Positions 48,232-57,636 of a stretch of DNA of 64,000 nt are shown here, piece after piece. Under the pieces are notes generated by a model that did not search any database, had not been told where the DNA came from, and saw only the letters and a program-made list of their open reading frames with translations. The translations under genes were made by a program, and so were the position numbers. This DNA comes from Pseudomonas argentinensis (GTDB lineage: Bacteria; Pseudomonadota; Gammaproteobacteria; Pseudomonadales; Pseudomonadaceae): the NCBI RefSeq assembly GCF_001839655.2, contig NZ_CP056087.1:744001-808000 (forward strand), in the 5' to 3' direction. Every line of letters begins with the position of its first letter. The first letter of the stretch is position 1.

Positions 48232-49092
48232 TCAATCGTCGTTCGCCTTGAGCTGGCGGCTCAGGCGCGCTTCGCTCCACTGGCGCAGCAGCAGCACGAT
48301 CAGGGCCATGACCAGCAACAGGATGGCCACGCTGAACGCGGCGACCATGTTGTATTCGTTGTAGAGAATCTCGATATGCAGCGGCAGCGTGTTGGTGTAA
48401 CCGCGAATGTGCCCGGAAACCACCGATACCGCACCAAACTCGCCCATCGCCCGCGCGGTACACAACACCACGCCATAGACCAGCGCCCATTTTACGTTAG
48501 GCAGCGTGACATGCCAGAACATCTGCCAGCCGTTGGCGCCGAGCAGGCGCGCGGCCTCCTCTTCGGTGGTGCCCTGTTCTTCCATCAGCGGGATCAGCTC
48601 GCGGGCCACGAAGGGAAAGGTCACGAAGATGGTCGCCAGCACGATACCGGGTACCGCGTAGACGATCTGCAGGTCGTGGTCCTGCAGGTAGGGGGCGAGA
48701 AAACTCTGCGAGCCAAACAGCAGCACGTAGATCAGGCCGGCGACCACCGGCGACACCGAGAAGGGCATGTCGATCAGGGTGATCAGCAGGCTCTTGCCAC
48801 GGAACTCGAACTTGGTCACCGCCCAGGCCGCGGCTACGCCGAACACCAGGTTGAGCGGCACCGAGATGGCGGTGGCCAGCAGGGTCAGCTTGAGTGCGGA
48901 AATGGCATCCGGCTCGCTGATCGCCTCCCAGAAGAATGCCAGGCCACGGCTCAGGCCCTGGCTCAGCACGATATACAGCGGCAGCAGCAGAATCACCGCG
49001 AATACCGCCCAGGCCACGACGATCAGGGCGATGGCGCCAGGGGAATGGCTCGCCGGGCGGGCCGCGTTCTTGCCAAGGGTTGCAAGGCTCAT
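48232..49092 (-). CDS. cysW: Sulfate ABC transporter permease subunit CysW
   Basis: One of the two membrane subunits of the sulfate importer. The 286-residue protein has six helices and the EAA loop [22 protein letters not shown], which contacts CysA. The start [17 protein letters not shown] and the region [19 protein letters not shown] are family-typical. It is 10 bases after cysT. Confidence 0.96.
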   Translation of the reverse strand: MSLATLGKNAARPASHSPGAIALIVVAWAVFAVILLLPLYIVLSQGLSRGLAFFWEAISEPDAISALKLTLLATAISVPLNLVFGVAAAWAVTKFEFRGKSLLITLIDMPFSVSPVVAGLIYVLLFGSQSFLAPYLQDHDLQIVYAVPGIVLATIFVTFPFVARELIPLMEEQGTTEEEAARLLGANGWQMFWHVTLPNVKWALVYGVVLCTARAMGEFGAVSVVSGHIRGYTNTLPLHIEILYNEYNMVAAFSVAILLLVMALIVLLLRQWSEARLSRQLKANDD

Positions 49093-49102
49093 GACGGGCT
49101 CC

Positions 49103-49915
49103 TCAGAGTTGCGGCTGGATGCGGCGCTGCAGGATGTTGATCAGCAGCAGCAGGATGAACGAGACCACCAGCATGATCACGCCGATGGCCGTGGCGCCCG
49201 GGTAGTCGTACTGGTCCAGCTTGGAGACGATCAGCAGCGGCAGGATCTCGGTCTTCAACGGAATGTTGCCGGCGATGAACACCACCGAGCCGTACTCACC
49301 CACGCCACGGGCGAAAGCCAGGGCAAAACCGGTCAACCAGGCCGGCAACAGGCTGGGCAGCAGCACATGGCGAAACACCTGAAACGGCTTGGCGCCCAAA
49401 CAGGCAGCGGCTTCTTCGACTTCCTTGGGAATGTCGGCCAGCACCGGCTGCAGGGTGCGCACCACGAAGGGCAGGGTCACGAACACCAGCGCCAGGGTGA
49501 TGCCCAGGGGCGTGTAGGCGATCTTGAACGGGAACAGCGAGCCGATCAGGCCGTTGGGCGCGTACAGCGCGGTCAGGGCGATACCGGCCACGGCGGTGGG
49601 CAGGGCGAACGGCATATCGACCATGGCATCGATGATGCGCCGGCCCGGAAAGGTGTAGCGCACCAGCACCCAGGCGATGATGGTGCCGAGAATGCCGTTG
49701 AGCAGGGCAGCCGCCAGCGCGGTGCCGAACGACAGCTTCAGGGAGAACTGCAACTGGCGATTATTGAGCAGCGCCCACCACTGTTCAGCGGAGAGCTGCA
49801 GGGAGAACAGGAACATCGCTCCCAGGGGGATCAGCACGATCAACGCCAGGTAGGTGAGGGTGAAGCCCAGAGTCAGCCCGAAGCCGGGTATGACCGAGGA
49901 AGTTCGACGAGACAT
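49103..49915 (-). CDS. cysT: Sulfate ABC transporter permease subunit CysT
   Basis: The second membrane subunit (also called CysU), 270 residues with six helices and the EAA loop [43 protein letters not shown] is a conserved segment shared with CysW. A 142-bp palindromic repeat lies between sbp and this gene, so cysT-cysW-cysA expression may differ from sbp. Confidence 0.96.
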   Translation of the reverse strand: MSRRTSSVIPGFGLTLGFTLTYLALIVLIPLGAMFLFSLQLSAEQWWALLNNRQLQFSLKLSFGTALAAALLNGILGTIIAWVLVRYTFPGRRIIDAMVDMPFALPTAVAGIALTALYAPNGLIGSLFPFKIAYTPLGITLALVFVTLPFVVRTLQPVLADIPKEVEEAAACLGAKPFQVFRHVLLPSLLPAWLTGFALAFARGVGEYGSVVFIAGNIPLKTEILPLLIVSKLDQYDYPGATAIGVIMLVVSFILLLLINILQRRIQPQL

Positions 49916-49995
49916 GGGGAGTCCTTTTGCTCAGGTCCACGGCAAAGCCCGCCATTGAGTCGCGCAATGGCGGGCCAGATCGATCAGCTGAACGT

Positions 49996-50137
49996 ACAGG
50001 CCGTTGAAAAACGTAGGCGAGGCAGCCAGTGCAAGGCAAAAACAGGCGAAAAAGCGGAGTGTACGAGTAGTACATGAGCATTTTGAGTCTGTTTTTAACG
50101 CTGCGATGGCAACGCAGCTAGTTTTTCAACTGCCTGT
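49996..50137. repeat. 142-bp palindromic repeat inside the sulfate operon
   Basis: The ends ACAGGCCGTTGAAAAAC (49996-50012) and GTTTTTCAACTGCCTGT (50121-50137) are inverted copies with few mismatches. The interior continues the palindrome: AAAAACAGGCGAAAAAGCGG opposes GAGCATTTTGAGTCTGTTTT, centred on a GTAC-GAGTA-GTAC-like hairpin near 50058-50075. The right end reaches the sbp stop codon. I recall such GTTGAAAAA-bounded repeats being common in Pseudomonas genomes. Confidence 0.75.
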
Positions 50138-51138
50138 TACTGGTTGATCTTCTGGAAGATCTTGTCGAACACGCCGCCGTCATCGAAATACTTCGGTTGC
50201 GCCTTGGCCCAGCCACCGAAGTCCTTGTCGATGGTGACCAGCTCCAGGTCCTGGAACTGGTCCTTGAACTCGGCCGCCACCTTGGCATCACGGGGGCGAT
50301 AGAAGTTCTTCGCGGCGATGCGCTGGCCTTCTTCGCTGTACAGGTACTGCAGGTAGGCTTCGGCGGCCTTGCGGGTGCCCTTGCGGTCGACGTTCCTGTC
50401 GACCACGGCCACCGGCGGCTCGGCGAGAATGGACAGCGACGGGGTGACGATTTCCAGCCCGTCGCCGCCTTCTTCGGCCAGCGACAGGTAGGCCTCGTTT
50501 TCCCAGGCCAGCAGCACGTCGCCCAGGCCACGCTGCACGAAGCTGATGGTCGCGCCGCGGGCACCGGTGTCGAGCACCGGCGCGTGGCGGTACAGCTCGG
50601 TCACGTACTCCAGGGCCTTTTCGTCGCTGCCGTACTTCTTCTTGGCGTAGGCCCAGGCGGCGAGGAAGTTCCAACGGGCGCCACCGGAGGTTTTCGGGTT
50701 CGGGGTGATGATTTCCACGCCATCCTTGATCAGGTCATCCCAGTCCTTGATGCCTTTCGGGTTGCCCTTGCGCACCAGGAACACGATGGTCGAGGTGTAC
50801 GGCGTGCTGTTGTCGGCCAGGCGCTTCTGCCAGTCCTTGTCGATCAGCGGCTGGTTGAGGTTCAGTGCGTCGATGTCGCCGGACAGTGCCAGGGTCACCA
50901 CATCGGCCTGCAGGCCGTCGATCACCGCACGGGCCTGCTTGCCCGAACCGCCATGGGATTGCTGGATGGTCAGCGGTTCGTTGCCCAGTTCCTGCCAGTG
51001 CTTGTTGAAGGCCTTGTTGAATTCCACATACAGCTCACGGGTCGGGTCGTAGGACACGTTGAGCAGGGTCTGGGCGGAGACCGGGCCGGCAACCAGGGCG
51101 CTGGCAAGTGCAGCGAGTGCGAAACGGCGGATGGACAT
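50137..51138 (-). CDS. sbp: Sulfate ABC transporter substrate-binding protein
   Basis: A 333-residue periplasmic sulfate-binding protein with a signal peptide of about 22 residues (ending VSA). Family motifs are [54 protein letters not shown] and [21 protein letters not shown]. It is preceded by oscA and followed by cysTWA, the standard Pseudomonas sulfur-starvation locus under CysB control. Confidence 0.96.
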   Translation of the reverse strand: MSIRRFALAALASALVAGPVSAQTLLNVSYDPTRELYVEFNKAFNKHWQELGNEPLTIQQSHGGSGKQARAVIDGLQADVVTLALSGDIDALNLNQPLIDKDWQKRLADNSTPYTSTIVFLVRKGNPKGIKDWDDLIKDGVEIITPNPKTSGGARWNFLAAWAYAKKKYGSDEKALEYVTELYRHAPVLDTGARGATISFVQRGLGDVLLAWENEAYLSLAEEGGDGLEIVTPSLSILAEPPVAVVDRNVDRKGTRKAAEAYLQYLYSEEGQRIAAKNFYRPRDAKVAAEFKDQFQDLELVTIDKDFGGWAKAQPKYFDDGGVFDKIFQKINQ

Positions 51139-51270
51139 GGTGAAGCTCCTAAATGCTGAATACGTGTCTGGCGATGCGATGTCTGCTCTCTAGGCCGGCA
51201 TTCGCGGGTTACATCGCCAGTACGGGTAACGGTTCATGCGGGCGGCCCGTAGTCGGGTGGCGAAAGGCGC

Positions 51271-51453
51271 TCAGGCGTTCTTGTTGCCAGGCTGCTGGAG
51301 GCGGAACTTCTCCTTGCGCTCGATCTGCACCACCTGGCCGTTGTGCACGGTGATTTCCACCGAACCGAACTTGAGGCCGTTCAGGGTGCTTTGGATTTCA
51401 CGCAGGATGGTGGCGTCATCCTGGCCTTCCAGATTGCGAAGCGTGGCGGTCAT
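51271..51453 (-). CDS. oscA: Sulfur starvation response protein OscA (DUF2292/YezD family)
   Basis: A 60-residue protein, TATLRNLEGQDDATILREIQ continuing to VEITVHNGQVVQIERKEKFR, which is the YezD/DUF2292 family. In Pseudomonas, oscA upstream of sbp is induced under sulfur starvation and needed for use of organosulfur compounds and stress tolerance; the molecular role is unknown. It has its own AT-rich control region upstream and a 132-base gap before sbp. Confidence 0.88.
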   Translation of the reverse strand: MTATLRNLEGQDDATILREIQSTLNGLKFGSVEITVHNGQVVQIERKEKFRLQQPGNKNA

Positions 51454-51662
51454 GGCTAAAGGCTCCTTGCCCTCGAATCGTGATGCGACGGCTGTCGGCG
51501 GCGGGGCGTGGGTCGGATACTAGGAGACCTGAAATATTCTTAAAAATACTGTTTAAGAACATTTATATTCATTTTTAGTATATGTAATCGATTGGGTTGC
51601 CCAATTGGATTTTGGTTTTCGGAGCATAAGCAAATAAATTCTTATTCTTTTTAGATCGGTCG
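51454..51662. promoter_or_regulatory. AT-rich control region between oscA and the divergent hydrolase
   Basis: This stretch is strikingly AT-rich against its GC-rich surroundings. It contains an 8-bp inverted repeat TTCTTAAA-N7-TTTAAGAA at 51537-51559 and a second, ATTGGG-TTG-CCCAAT at 51591-51605, plus TTCTTATTC near 51640. Such composition fits CysB-type LysR-regulated promoters of sulfur genes, but no specific operator assignment is possible. Confidence 0.6.
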
Positions 51663-51707
51663 ATGCGCTCCTACACTGCAGGTCACGCAGATATGGAGGG
51701 CGCTCTG

Positions 51708-52290
51708 ATGCGCAGTGAAACGGTTCGCTACCTGATCGTGCCGGGCTGGCAGGGCTCGGCCGATGACCATTGGCAGAGCCATTGGCAGCGCAGCCTGCCC
51801 AATGGCGCGCGGGTCGAACAGCGCGACTGGCTGACGCCGCGCCGTGAAGATTGGGTTGCCGCGCTGGAACAGCAGATCGCTGCCGACCCGCGCCCGGCGA
51901 TCCTCATCGCCCACAGCCTGGGCTGCGTCACCGTGGCTCATTGGGCGGCCCAAGGCTTCACCTGCTGGCCTGCGCCGTGTTCGGGGTGCGCTGCTGGTGG
52001 CGCCGGCCGATGTGCAGCGCGCCAATTGCCCGGAGGCGCTGCGCAACTTCGCGCCGATTCCCCGTCGAACTCTGCCATTTCCCAGCCAGCTGGTGGGCTC
52101 GGACAACGATTCGGCAGCCAGTGCGGCACGCGCCATCGAACTTGCCCGCGACTGGGGCAGCGAAGTCGCCATTCTCAGCGGTGCCGGGCATATCAACGTG
52201 AAGTCCGGCCATCAGCGCTGGGATCAAGGCTTCGCCTACCTGTTCCGCCTGCAGGGCCGCATCGAGCAACAGCTGCGCCTGCGTGCCTGA
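51708..52290 (+). pseudogene. RBBP9/YdeN family alpha/beta hydrolase, frameshifted
   Basis: The frame from ATG 51708 (after GGAGGGCGCTCTG) reads as an RBBP9/YdeN serine hydrolase: YLIVPGWQGSADDHWQSHW and the nucleophile in AHSLGCVTVAHWAAQ. Near 51952 it leaves the family frame; the neighbouring frame continues RGALLVAPADVQRANCPEAL, GSDNDS (acid) and SGAGHINVKSGH (His) to a stop at 52290. One extra G in CAAGGCTTC would explain it. This is either a real mutation or a sequencing error; all catalytic residues are otherwise intact. Confidence 0.8.
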
Positions 52291-52354
52291 GACGCGCCTG
52301 ATCGGCAGCACGCCCCTTGCCACCACGCGGCCTGTGCGTCATGGAGAACCCCTT

Positions 52355-53296
52355 ATGAGCCTGTCTACGGCCGCTGACCCCTCCTTGCTGATTTTTCCCG
52401 ACGCGGACAAGAGCGTGCTGAGCATCCGTGCCAAGGCGCTGGTCTTCATCGATCCGCGTACCCGGCGGTTGCGCGAGGAGGTCGAGCGCCTTGCCGGCTT
52501 GCCGGTGCCGATCCTGATCGAGGGCGAAACCGGCACCGGCAAGGAGTTGCTGGCCCGGCATATCCATCGCTCCAGCGAGCGCCCCGGCCTGTTCGTGGCG
52601 CTCAGCTGCAGCGGCCTGAGCCCCAACCATGGCGAGGCCGAACTGTTCGGCCACACCGCCGGCGCCCACCAGGGCGCGCCGAGCAGCCGCGCCGGCTGGC
52701 TGGGTTCGGCCAATGGCGGCACCCTGTATCTGGACGAGATCGCCGACCTGCCGTTGCCCTTGCAGACCCAGTTGCTGGGCGTGCTGGAAACCGGCGAAGC
52801 CTGGCGTGTCGGGGCCTCGGCGCCGACCCCGGTGGACGTGCGGCTGGTCGCGGCCACCAGCATCGACCTGTGGCGGGCGGTCGAGGCCGGCAAGTTCGAC
52901 GAGCGCCTGGCCCATTACCTCAGTGATGGCCACCTGGGGTTGCCGCCGTTGCGCGAGCGGGTCGGTGATGTACTGCCACTGGCCGAGTACTTTCTCGGCA
53001 TCTATGCCCAGCGCTTGCGGCTGCCCCTGCCGAGCATCACGCTGGCTGCCCAGCAGGTGCTGGAGCGGCATGACTGGCCGGGCAATACCCGCGAGTTGGA
53101 GAACGTGGTGCATTTTGCCCTGCTGGTCTGCAGCGGCGAGGAACTCGACGCACGCCACCTCAGCCTGCCGGCCGCGGCGCCGCTGAAGCGTATCGAGCAT
53201 GCTCTGGAGCAACTGCTGGATGAGGGGGAGGCCGGGCAGCTCGCCGCGCTACGCGAGCTGCTGCTGCGGGCCGAACAGCGGCTCGCAGGTTGGTGA
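52355..53296 (+). CDS. Sigma54-interacting AAA+ protein lacking GAFTGA and DNA-binding domain
   Basis: A 313-residue protein of the SfnR/NtrC AAA+ type. Walker A is GETGTGKE (57-64) and Walker B GGTLYLDEI (121-129); sensor-like LPPLRER and WPGNTRELENV are present. The sigma54-contact loop, normally GAFTGA or GAYTGA, reads GAHQGA (103-108). The protein ends at RAEQRLAGW, just where SfnR-like proteins continue into a Fis-type helix-turn-helix, and a repeat begins 3 bases after the stop. It lies next to oscA and the frameshifted hydrolase, hinting at a sulfur link. DNA binding by itself seems unlikely. Confidence 0.8.
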   Translation: MSLSTAADPSLLIFPDADKSVLSIRAKALVFIDPRTRRLREEVERLAGLPVPILIEGETGTGKELLARHIHRSSERPGLFVALSCSGLSPNHGEAELFGHTAGAHQGAPSSRAGWLGSANGGTLYLDEIADLPLPLQTQLLGVLETGEAWRVGASAPTPVDVRLVAATSIDLWRAVEAGKFDERLAHYLSDGHLGLPPLRERVGDVLPLAEYFLGIYAQRLRLPLPSITLAAQQVLERHDWPGNTRELENVVHFALLVCSGEELDARHLSLPAAAPLKRIEHALEQLLDEGEAGQLAALRELLLRAEQRLAGW

Positions 53297-53298
53297 GC

Positions 53299-53462
53299 GT
53301 AGGGTGGGCGGAGGCGCCTGTCAGGTTGCTGGGCGTGCCTCTGGTCGTCGTCGCGCCGTAACCCACCATCGACGCAACTCGGCCTATCGCCTGCTGGGTT
53401 ACGCGGCGCGCGGGGACGCGGTTATTCCAATACTTGGCTTGGCGCCGCTCCACCCACCCTAC
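53299..53462. repeat. Nested extragenic palindromes, GTAGGGTGG class
   Basis: The outer arms are GTAGGGTGGGCGGAGGCGCC (53299-53318) and GGCGCCGCTCCACCCACCCT (from 53441). Inside lies a second inverted pair, GCCGTAACCCA and TGGGTTACGCGGC. The right end reaches 53462. It directly follows the truncated sigma54-like gene. Confidence 0.72.
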
Positions 53463-53484
53463 GGATGGAGCCGTGTGGTGATTC

Positions 53485-53549
53485 TGTGGGAGCGCGCCAT
53501 GCGCGCGAACGCTTCGCGGGCATGGACTAGGCGTTCCCACCCGCTCCAC
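53485..53549. repeat. REP-type palindrome, TGTGGG class (uninterrupted)
   Basis: TGTGGGAGCGCGCCATGCGC opens and GCGTTCCCACCCGCTCCACG closes the unit; ATGGACTAGGCG with CTAG at 53527-53530 lies in the centre. It is a close relative of the interrupted copy at 46744-47114. Confidence 0.72.
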
Positions 53550-53582
53550 GGTGGTCTCGGTTTGCCGCCGCCACAACGCGTC

Positions 53583-54677
53583 TTACGACGCCAGCAACGA
53601 TACCGATTTCACCTGCGCCCACAGCGGCTGTCCAGCGCGGATAGCCAGTTGATCGAAGGAGTAGCGGGTGATGCGCGCGATGATGCGCTGTTCGCCCAGC
53701 TGCAGTTCCACCAGGCGGTGCGCCGCATTGGGCAGGTCGAACCAGCGTTCGACCCTTGCCGGCAGCAGGTTGAGCACGCTGCTGTCGCGGGCCTGCTGCA
53801 GGCTCAGGCTGATGTCCCGCGCCTTGATCTTGATGCGCACCTGACGGCCTGCCGGCAATGGCGCGTGGGCCAGGCGCAGGCAGGCGTTGCTGCCCGGAAG
53901 GCGGATGTCGAGCAGGTCGTACTGGGCGTCGTGGCGCTCGACCTGGCCGTCGATCACCGCTTCGGCATCGTCCTCGAAGATGAACGGCAGGTCGCTGCGC
54001 ATCAGGGTTTCCTTGAGCGGCCCGCTGGCCGTGACCCGGCCTTCGTCGAGCACCACCAGGTGATCGGCCAGGCGCGCCACCTCGTCCGGGGCGTGGCTGA
54101 CGTAGAGAATCGGAATGTCGAGCTCGTCGTGCAAGCGTTCCAGGTAGGGCAGCACCTCGCGCTTGCGCTTGAGGTCCAGCGCCGCCAGGGGTTCGTCCAT
54201 CAGCAGCAGGCGCGGACTGGTGAGCAGGGCCCGGGCCATGCCGACGCGCTGGCGCTCGCCACCGGACAGCCGCTCCGGCAGGCGCTCGAGCAGGTGCTCG
54301 ATGCCGAGCAGCTCGACTGCCTGCTCGAAGGGCACGCGGCTTTCGGCCCTGGCGATGCGCTTGAAACCGAACTCGAGGTTGCGCCGCACCGACAGGTGAG
54401 GGAACAGGTTGGCATCCTGAAACACGTAGCCGACCGGGCGCTGGTGGGCCGGTAGCCAGATGCCGCTGGCGCTGTCCTGCCAGGTGTCGCCATTGATTCG
54501 CAGGTAACCGCTGCCCGCGCGTTCCAGGCCGGCGACGCAGCGCAGCAGGGTGGTCTTGCCGGAGCCGGAATGACCGAACAGGGCGCTGACGCCGCGACCG
54601 GGCAGGTGCAGGTCGACCTGCAGGGTGAAGCCCGGGTGAGCCAGTGTGAAGCGTGCCTGTAGCTGCTTGTCGCTCAT
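53583..54677 (-). CDS. modC: Molybdenum ABC transporter ATP-binding protein
   Basis: ModC powers molybdate import. The 364-residue protein has Walker [10 protein letters not shown] (35-43), signature LSGGERQR, Walker [14 protein letters not shown]-loop YVSHAPDE, and a C-terminal TOBE/mop domain (about 295-364, [15 protein letters not shown]) that binds molybdate. The ATG at 54677 overlaps the modB stop (ATGA); a GTG two codons upstream is possible. Confidence 0.95.
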   Translation of the reverse strand: MSDKQLQARFTLAHPGFTLQVDLHLPGRGVSALFGHSGSGKTTLLRCVAGLERAGSGYLRINGDTWQDSASGIWLPAHQRPVGYVFQDANLFPHLSVRRNLEFGFKRIARAESRVPFEQAVELLGIEHLLERLPERLSGGERQRVGMARALLTSPRLLLMDEPLAALDLKRKREVLPYLERLHDELDIPILYVSHAPDEVARLADHLVVLDEGRVTASGPLKETLMRSDLPFIFEDDAEAVIDGQVERHDAQYDLLDIRLPGSNACLRLAHAPLPAGRQVRIKIKARDISLSLQQARDSSVLNLLPARVERWFDLPNAAHRLVELQLGEQRIIARITRYSFDQLAIRAGQPLWAQVKSVSLLAS

Positions 54678-55357
54678 ATCCACGCCTTCTGGCCGCGCCG
54701 GTTACCGGAGTAGAGCGCCAGCAGCACCAGGAAGGAGAACGCCACCATGCCGCCGGCCAGCCAGTGGGCCTGGGCGTACGCCATGGTTTCCACGTGGTTG
54801 TAGATCTGCACCGAGGCCACCTGGGTCTTGCCGGGAATATTGCCGCCGATCATCAGCACCACACCGAACTCGCCGACGGTATGGGCGAAGCCGAGGATCG
54901 CCGCGGTGAGAAAGCCCGGCCTGGCCAGCGGTAGCACCACGCTGAAGAAGGTATCCCAGGGCCCGGCGCGCAAGGTGGCGGCAGCCTCCAGCGGCGCGCG
55001 GCCGATGGCTTCGAAGGTGTTCTGCAGCGGCTGCACCACGAACGGCAGGGAATAGAACACCGAGCCGATCAGCAGCCCCGCGAAGGTAAAGGTCAGGGTG
55101 CCCAGGCCAAGGGCCTGGGTCAGTTGGCCGAAAAAGCCACTGGGCCCCATGCTGATCAGCAGGTAGAAGCCGATCACCGTCGGCGGCAGCACCAGGGGCA
55201 GGGCGACGATGGCGCCAATCGGCCGCTTCAGCCAGGACTCGGTACGCGCCAGCCACCAGGCGATCGGCGTGCCGACCAGCAGCAACAGCACGGTGGTCAG
55301 GGTGGCCAGCTCCAGGGTAAGGAGAATGGCGGCGAAGTCATTGGGGCCCAGGGGCAT
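54674..55357 (-). CDS. modB: Molybdate ABC transporter permease
   Basis: A 227-residue inner-membrane subunit with five to six helices. It contains [19 protein letters not shown], the EAA loop [21 protein letters not shown] and [23 protein letters not shown], all ModB hallmarks. It overlaps modC by 4 bases and lies 268 bases after modA, the gap being filled by a palindromic repeat. Confidence 0.95.
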   Translation of the reverse strand: MPLGPNDFAAILLTLELATLTTVLLLLVGTPIAWWLARTESWLKRPIGAIVALPLVLPPTVIGFYLLISMGPSGFFGQLTQALGLGTLTFTFAGLLIGSVFYSLPFVVQPLQNTFEAIGRAPLEAAATLRAGPWDTFFSVVLPLARPGFLTAAILGFAHTVGEFGVVLMIGGNIPGKTQVASVQIYNHVETMAYAQAHWLAGGMVAFSFLVLLALYSGNRRGQKAWI

Positions 55358-55472
55358 TCAGTGGCCTTTCAGCTGTGGTAGAGGGGAAGAGCGTCGGAGC
55401 CGGCTGCTGATCTTCCGACTTGGGCTCCGGTATTTCAAATCAATGGCTGCAAAGGGGCGGAAGCGGCCATTG

Positions 55473-55561
55473 AGCTTCAAGCCGCAAGCCTCAAGCTGCA
55501 AGAACAAGCTAGAGCACTGCGGACTGCTTTTAACCTGTAGCTTGCAGCTTGCGGCTGCTTG
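55473..55561. repeat. Inverted repeat between modA and modB
   Basis: AGCTTCAAGCCGCAAGCCTC followed by AAGCTGCAAG on the left opposes TAGCTTGCAGCTTGCGGCTG on the right. The repeated CAAGC/GCTTG units make a long hairpin in the modABC transcript. The flanks (55358-55472 and 55562-55625) hold nothing else recognised. Confidence 0.65.
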
Positions 55562-55625
55562 CGCCACATAGCTGCCACCCCTGTGCTCTGCTGCATCGGC
55601 CCGCAGGAGATCTTTGACATGCTCT

Positions 55626-56454
<829 letters not shown>

Positions 56455-56510
56455 GGAAAGCCAAACCATCGGGTATCGAGCGATAGGGGGGTTAAAAGGG
56501 CGGAAACAAG

Positions 56511-56538
56511 AATGCCAGTCAGCGGACTGACTGGCATT
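56511..56538. terminator. Perfect 12-bp hairpin terminator
   Basis: AATGCCAGTCAG / CTGACTGGCATT with a CGGA loop, 30 bases past the stop of the minus-strand betaine-binding protein gene. The minus-strand product is followed by CTTGTTT. Confidence 0.8.
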
Positions 56539-56567
56539 TGTTGAAGCGACGGGGAGCGGGCGTCAGC

Positions 56568-57428
56568 TTATTTCAGCCACTCGGCCACGCGATCCGGGTT
56601 CTTCTCGATCCACTGCTTGGCCGCTTCGTCCGGCTTCACGCCGTCGCGGATGGACAGCATCACCGCGCCCACTTCCTCGGCGCTCCAGGAGATCTTCGCC
56701 AGGAAGGCTGCGGCTTCCGGTGCCTTGGTTTTCAGGCTTGGGTTGGCGACGGTGTCGACGTGCTCGGCTTCACCAAAGACGTTCTTCGGGTCTTCCAGGA
56801 AGCGCAGCTTCCATTGCGCGAACATCCAGTGCGGGATCCAGCCCGTCACCACGATCGGCTTCTGGGACCTTTCCGCGCGGGTCAGGGCGGTGGTCATCGC
56901 CGGGCCCGAGCTGGGCATCAGCTTGATGCTCTTGAGGTCGTACTCCTTGATCGCTTCTTCGGTGCGGCGCATCACGCCGGCGCCGGCATCGATACCAGTG
57001 ATCTTGCCATCGAAGTCCTTGGCATACTTCTCCAGGTCGGCGATGGTCTTGGCTTCCACGTAATCAGGCACGATCAGGCCGATCTTGGCGCCGTCGTAGT
57101 TGGTGCCCAGCACGGTGACCTTGTCCTTGAGCTTCTCGTAGTACTCGCCATGGGTGGCCGGCAGCCAGGCGGACAGGGTGGCATCGAGGTCGCCGCGGGC
57201 GATGCCCTGCCACATGATGGCCGGTTCCACTGGCTGCAGGGTCACGTCGTAACCGAGCTTGGTCTTGAGGATTTCACCCGCGACATGGGTGACAGCGACG
57301 CTGTCGTCCCAGCCGTTCACGTAGCCGATCTTGAGGGCCGGCTTGTCGGCGGCCATGGCACCGGACATACCCAGGGCCAGGGCAGCGGCACCGAGGCTCT
57401 GCAGGCAGAGGCGTTTGAAATTGTGCAT
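56568..57428 (-). CDS. Glycine betaine-type ABC transporter substrate-binding protein (OpuAC family)
   Basis: A 286-residue periplasmic binding protein, signal peptide 1-26 (ending AMA). It has the OpuAC fold signatures IGYVNGWDDSVAVTHVAGEIL, WLPATHGEYYEKL and VVTGWIPHWMFAQWKLRFLEDP with the tryptophans that cage quaternary ammonium groups. It lies 208 bases beyond choX with a hairpin between, so it may be transcribed separately. Ligand (glycine betaine, carnitine or choline) is not certain. Confidence 0.88.
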   Translation of the reverse strand: MHNFKRLCLQSLGAAALALGMSGAMAADKPALKIGYVNGWDDSVAVTHVAGEILKTKLGYDVTLQPVEPAIMWQGIARGDLDATLSAWLPATHGEYYEKLKDKVTVLGTNYDGAKIGLIVPDYVEAKTIADLEKYAKDFDGKITGIDAGAGVMRRTEEAIKEYDLKSIKLMPSSGPAMTTALTRAERSQKPIVVTGWIPHWMFAQWKLRFLEDPKNVFGEAEHVDTVANPSLKTKAPEAAAFLAKISWSAEEVGAVMLSIRDGVKPDEAAKQWIEKNPDRVAEWLK

Positions 57429-57597
57429 AGGTCTTGCTCCGTCAGTGAGTGGCAGTTCAGGTGGTTTACTGGCTCGTTCTGATCGCGGGCCTTGCGGCAC
57501 CAGCTGTGCAGAGCAGGGCATCGCCCTGTTGGCACCGGCGCAGGGGGTTCGAGCCCCCGGCTGACAGGCGATGCGTGCCGCGTCGCCTGCCGTACCT

Positions 57598-57621
57598 GAC
57601 CCGCCCAGGCGCAGGCGGGTC
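57598..57621 (-). terminator. Hairpin after choX
   Basis: GACCCGCC and GGCGGGTC form an 8-bp stem around CAGGCGCA, 16 bases past the choX stop. It lacks a T-run. A second small hairpin (GGCGA-N-TCGCC) lies at 57568-57587. Confidence 0.55.
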
Positions 57622-57636
57622 GTGGTGAGTGCGGGC

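Noticed and set aside
47080..49140. 686-codon plus-strand ORF
   Set aside because: It is antisense to cysA and cysW; composition is Q/H/G/A-rich as expected for a shadow frame.
53299..53549. CRISPR array
   Set aside because: The repeats here are inverted palindromes of different classes, not regularly spaced direct repeats, and no cas genes are present.
57541..57562. tRNA-like T-arm (GGGGGTTCGAGCCCCC)
   Set aside because: It looks like a T-loop, but no acceptor stem, D-arm or anticodon arm can be drawn in the 70 bases upstream. It is a simple hairpin between two binding-protein genes.
57429..57636. Riboswitch or attenuator between the two binding-protein genes
   Set aside because: Only short isolated GC hairpins are seen, with no known riboswitch core.
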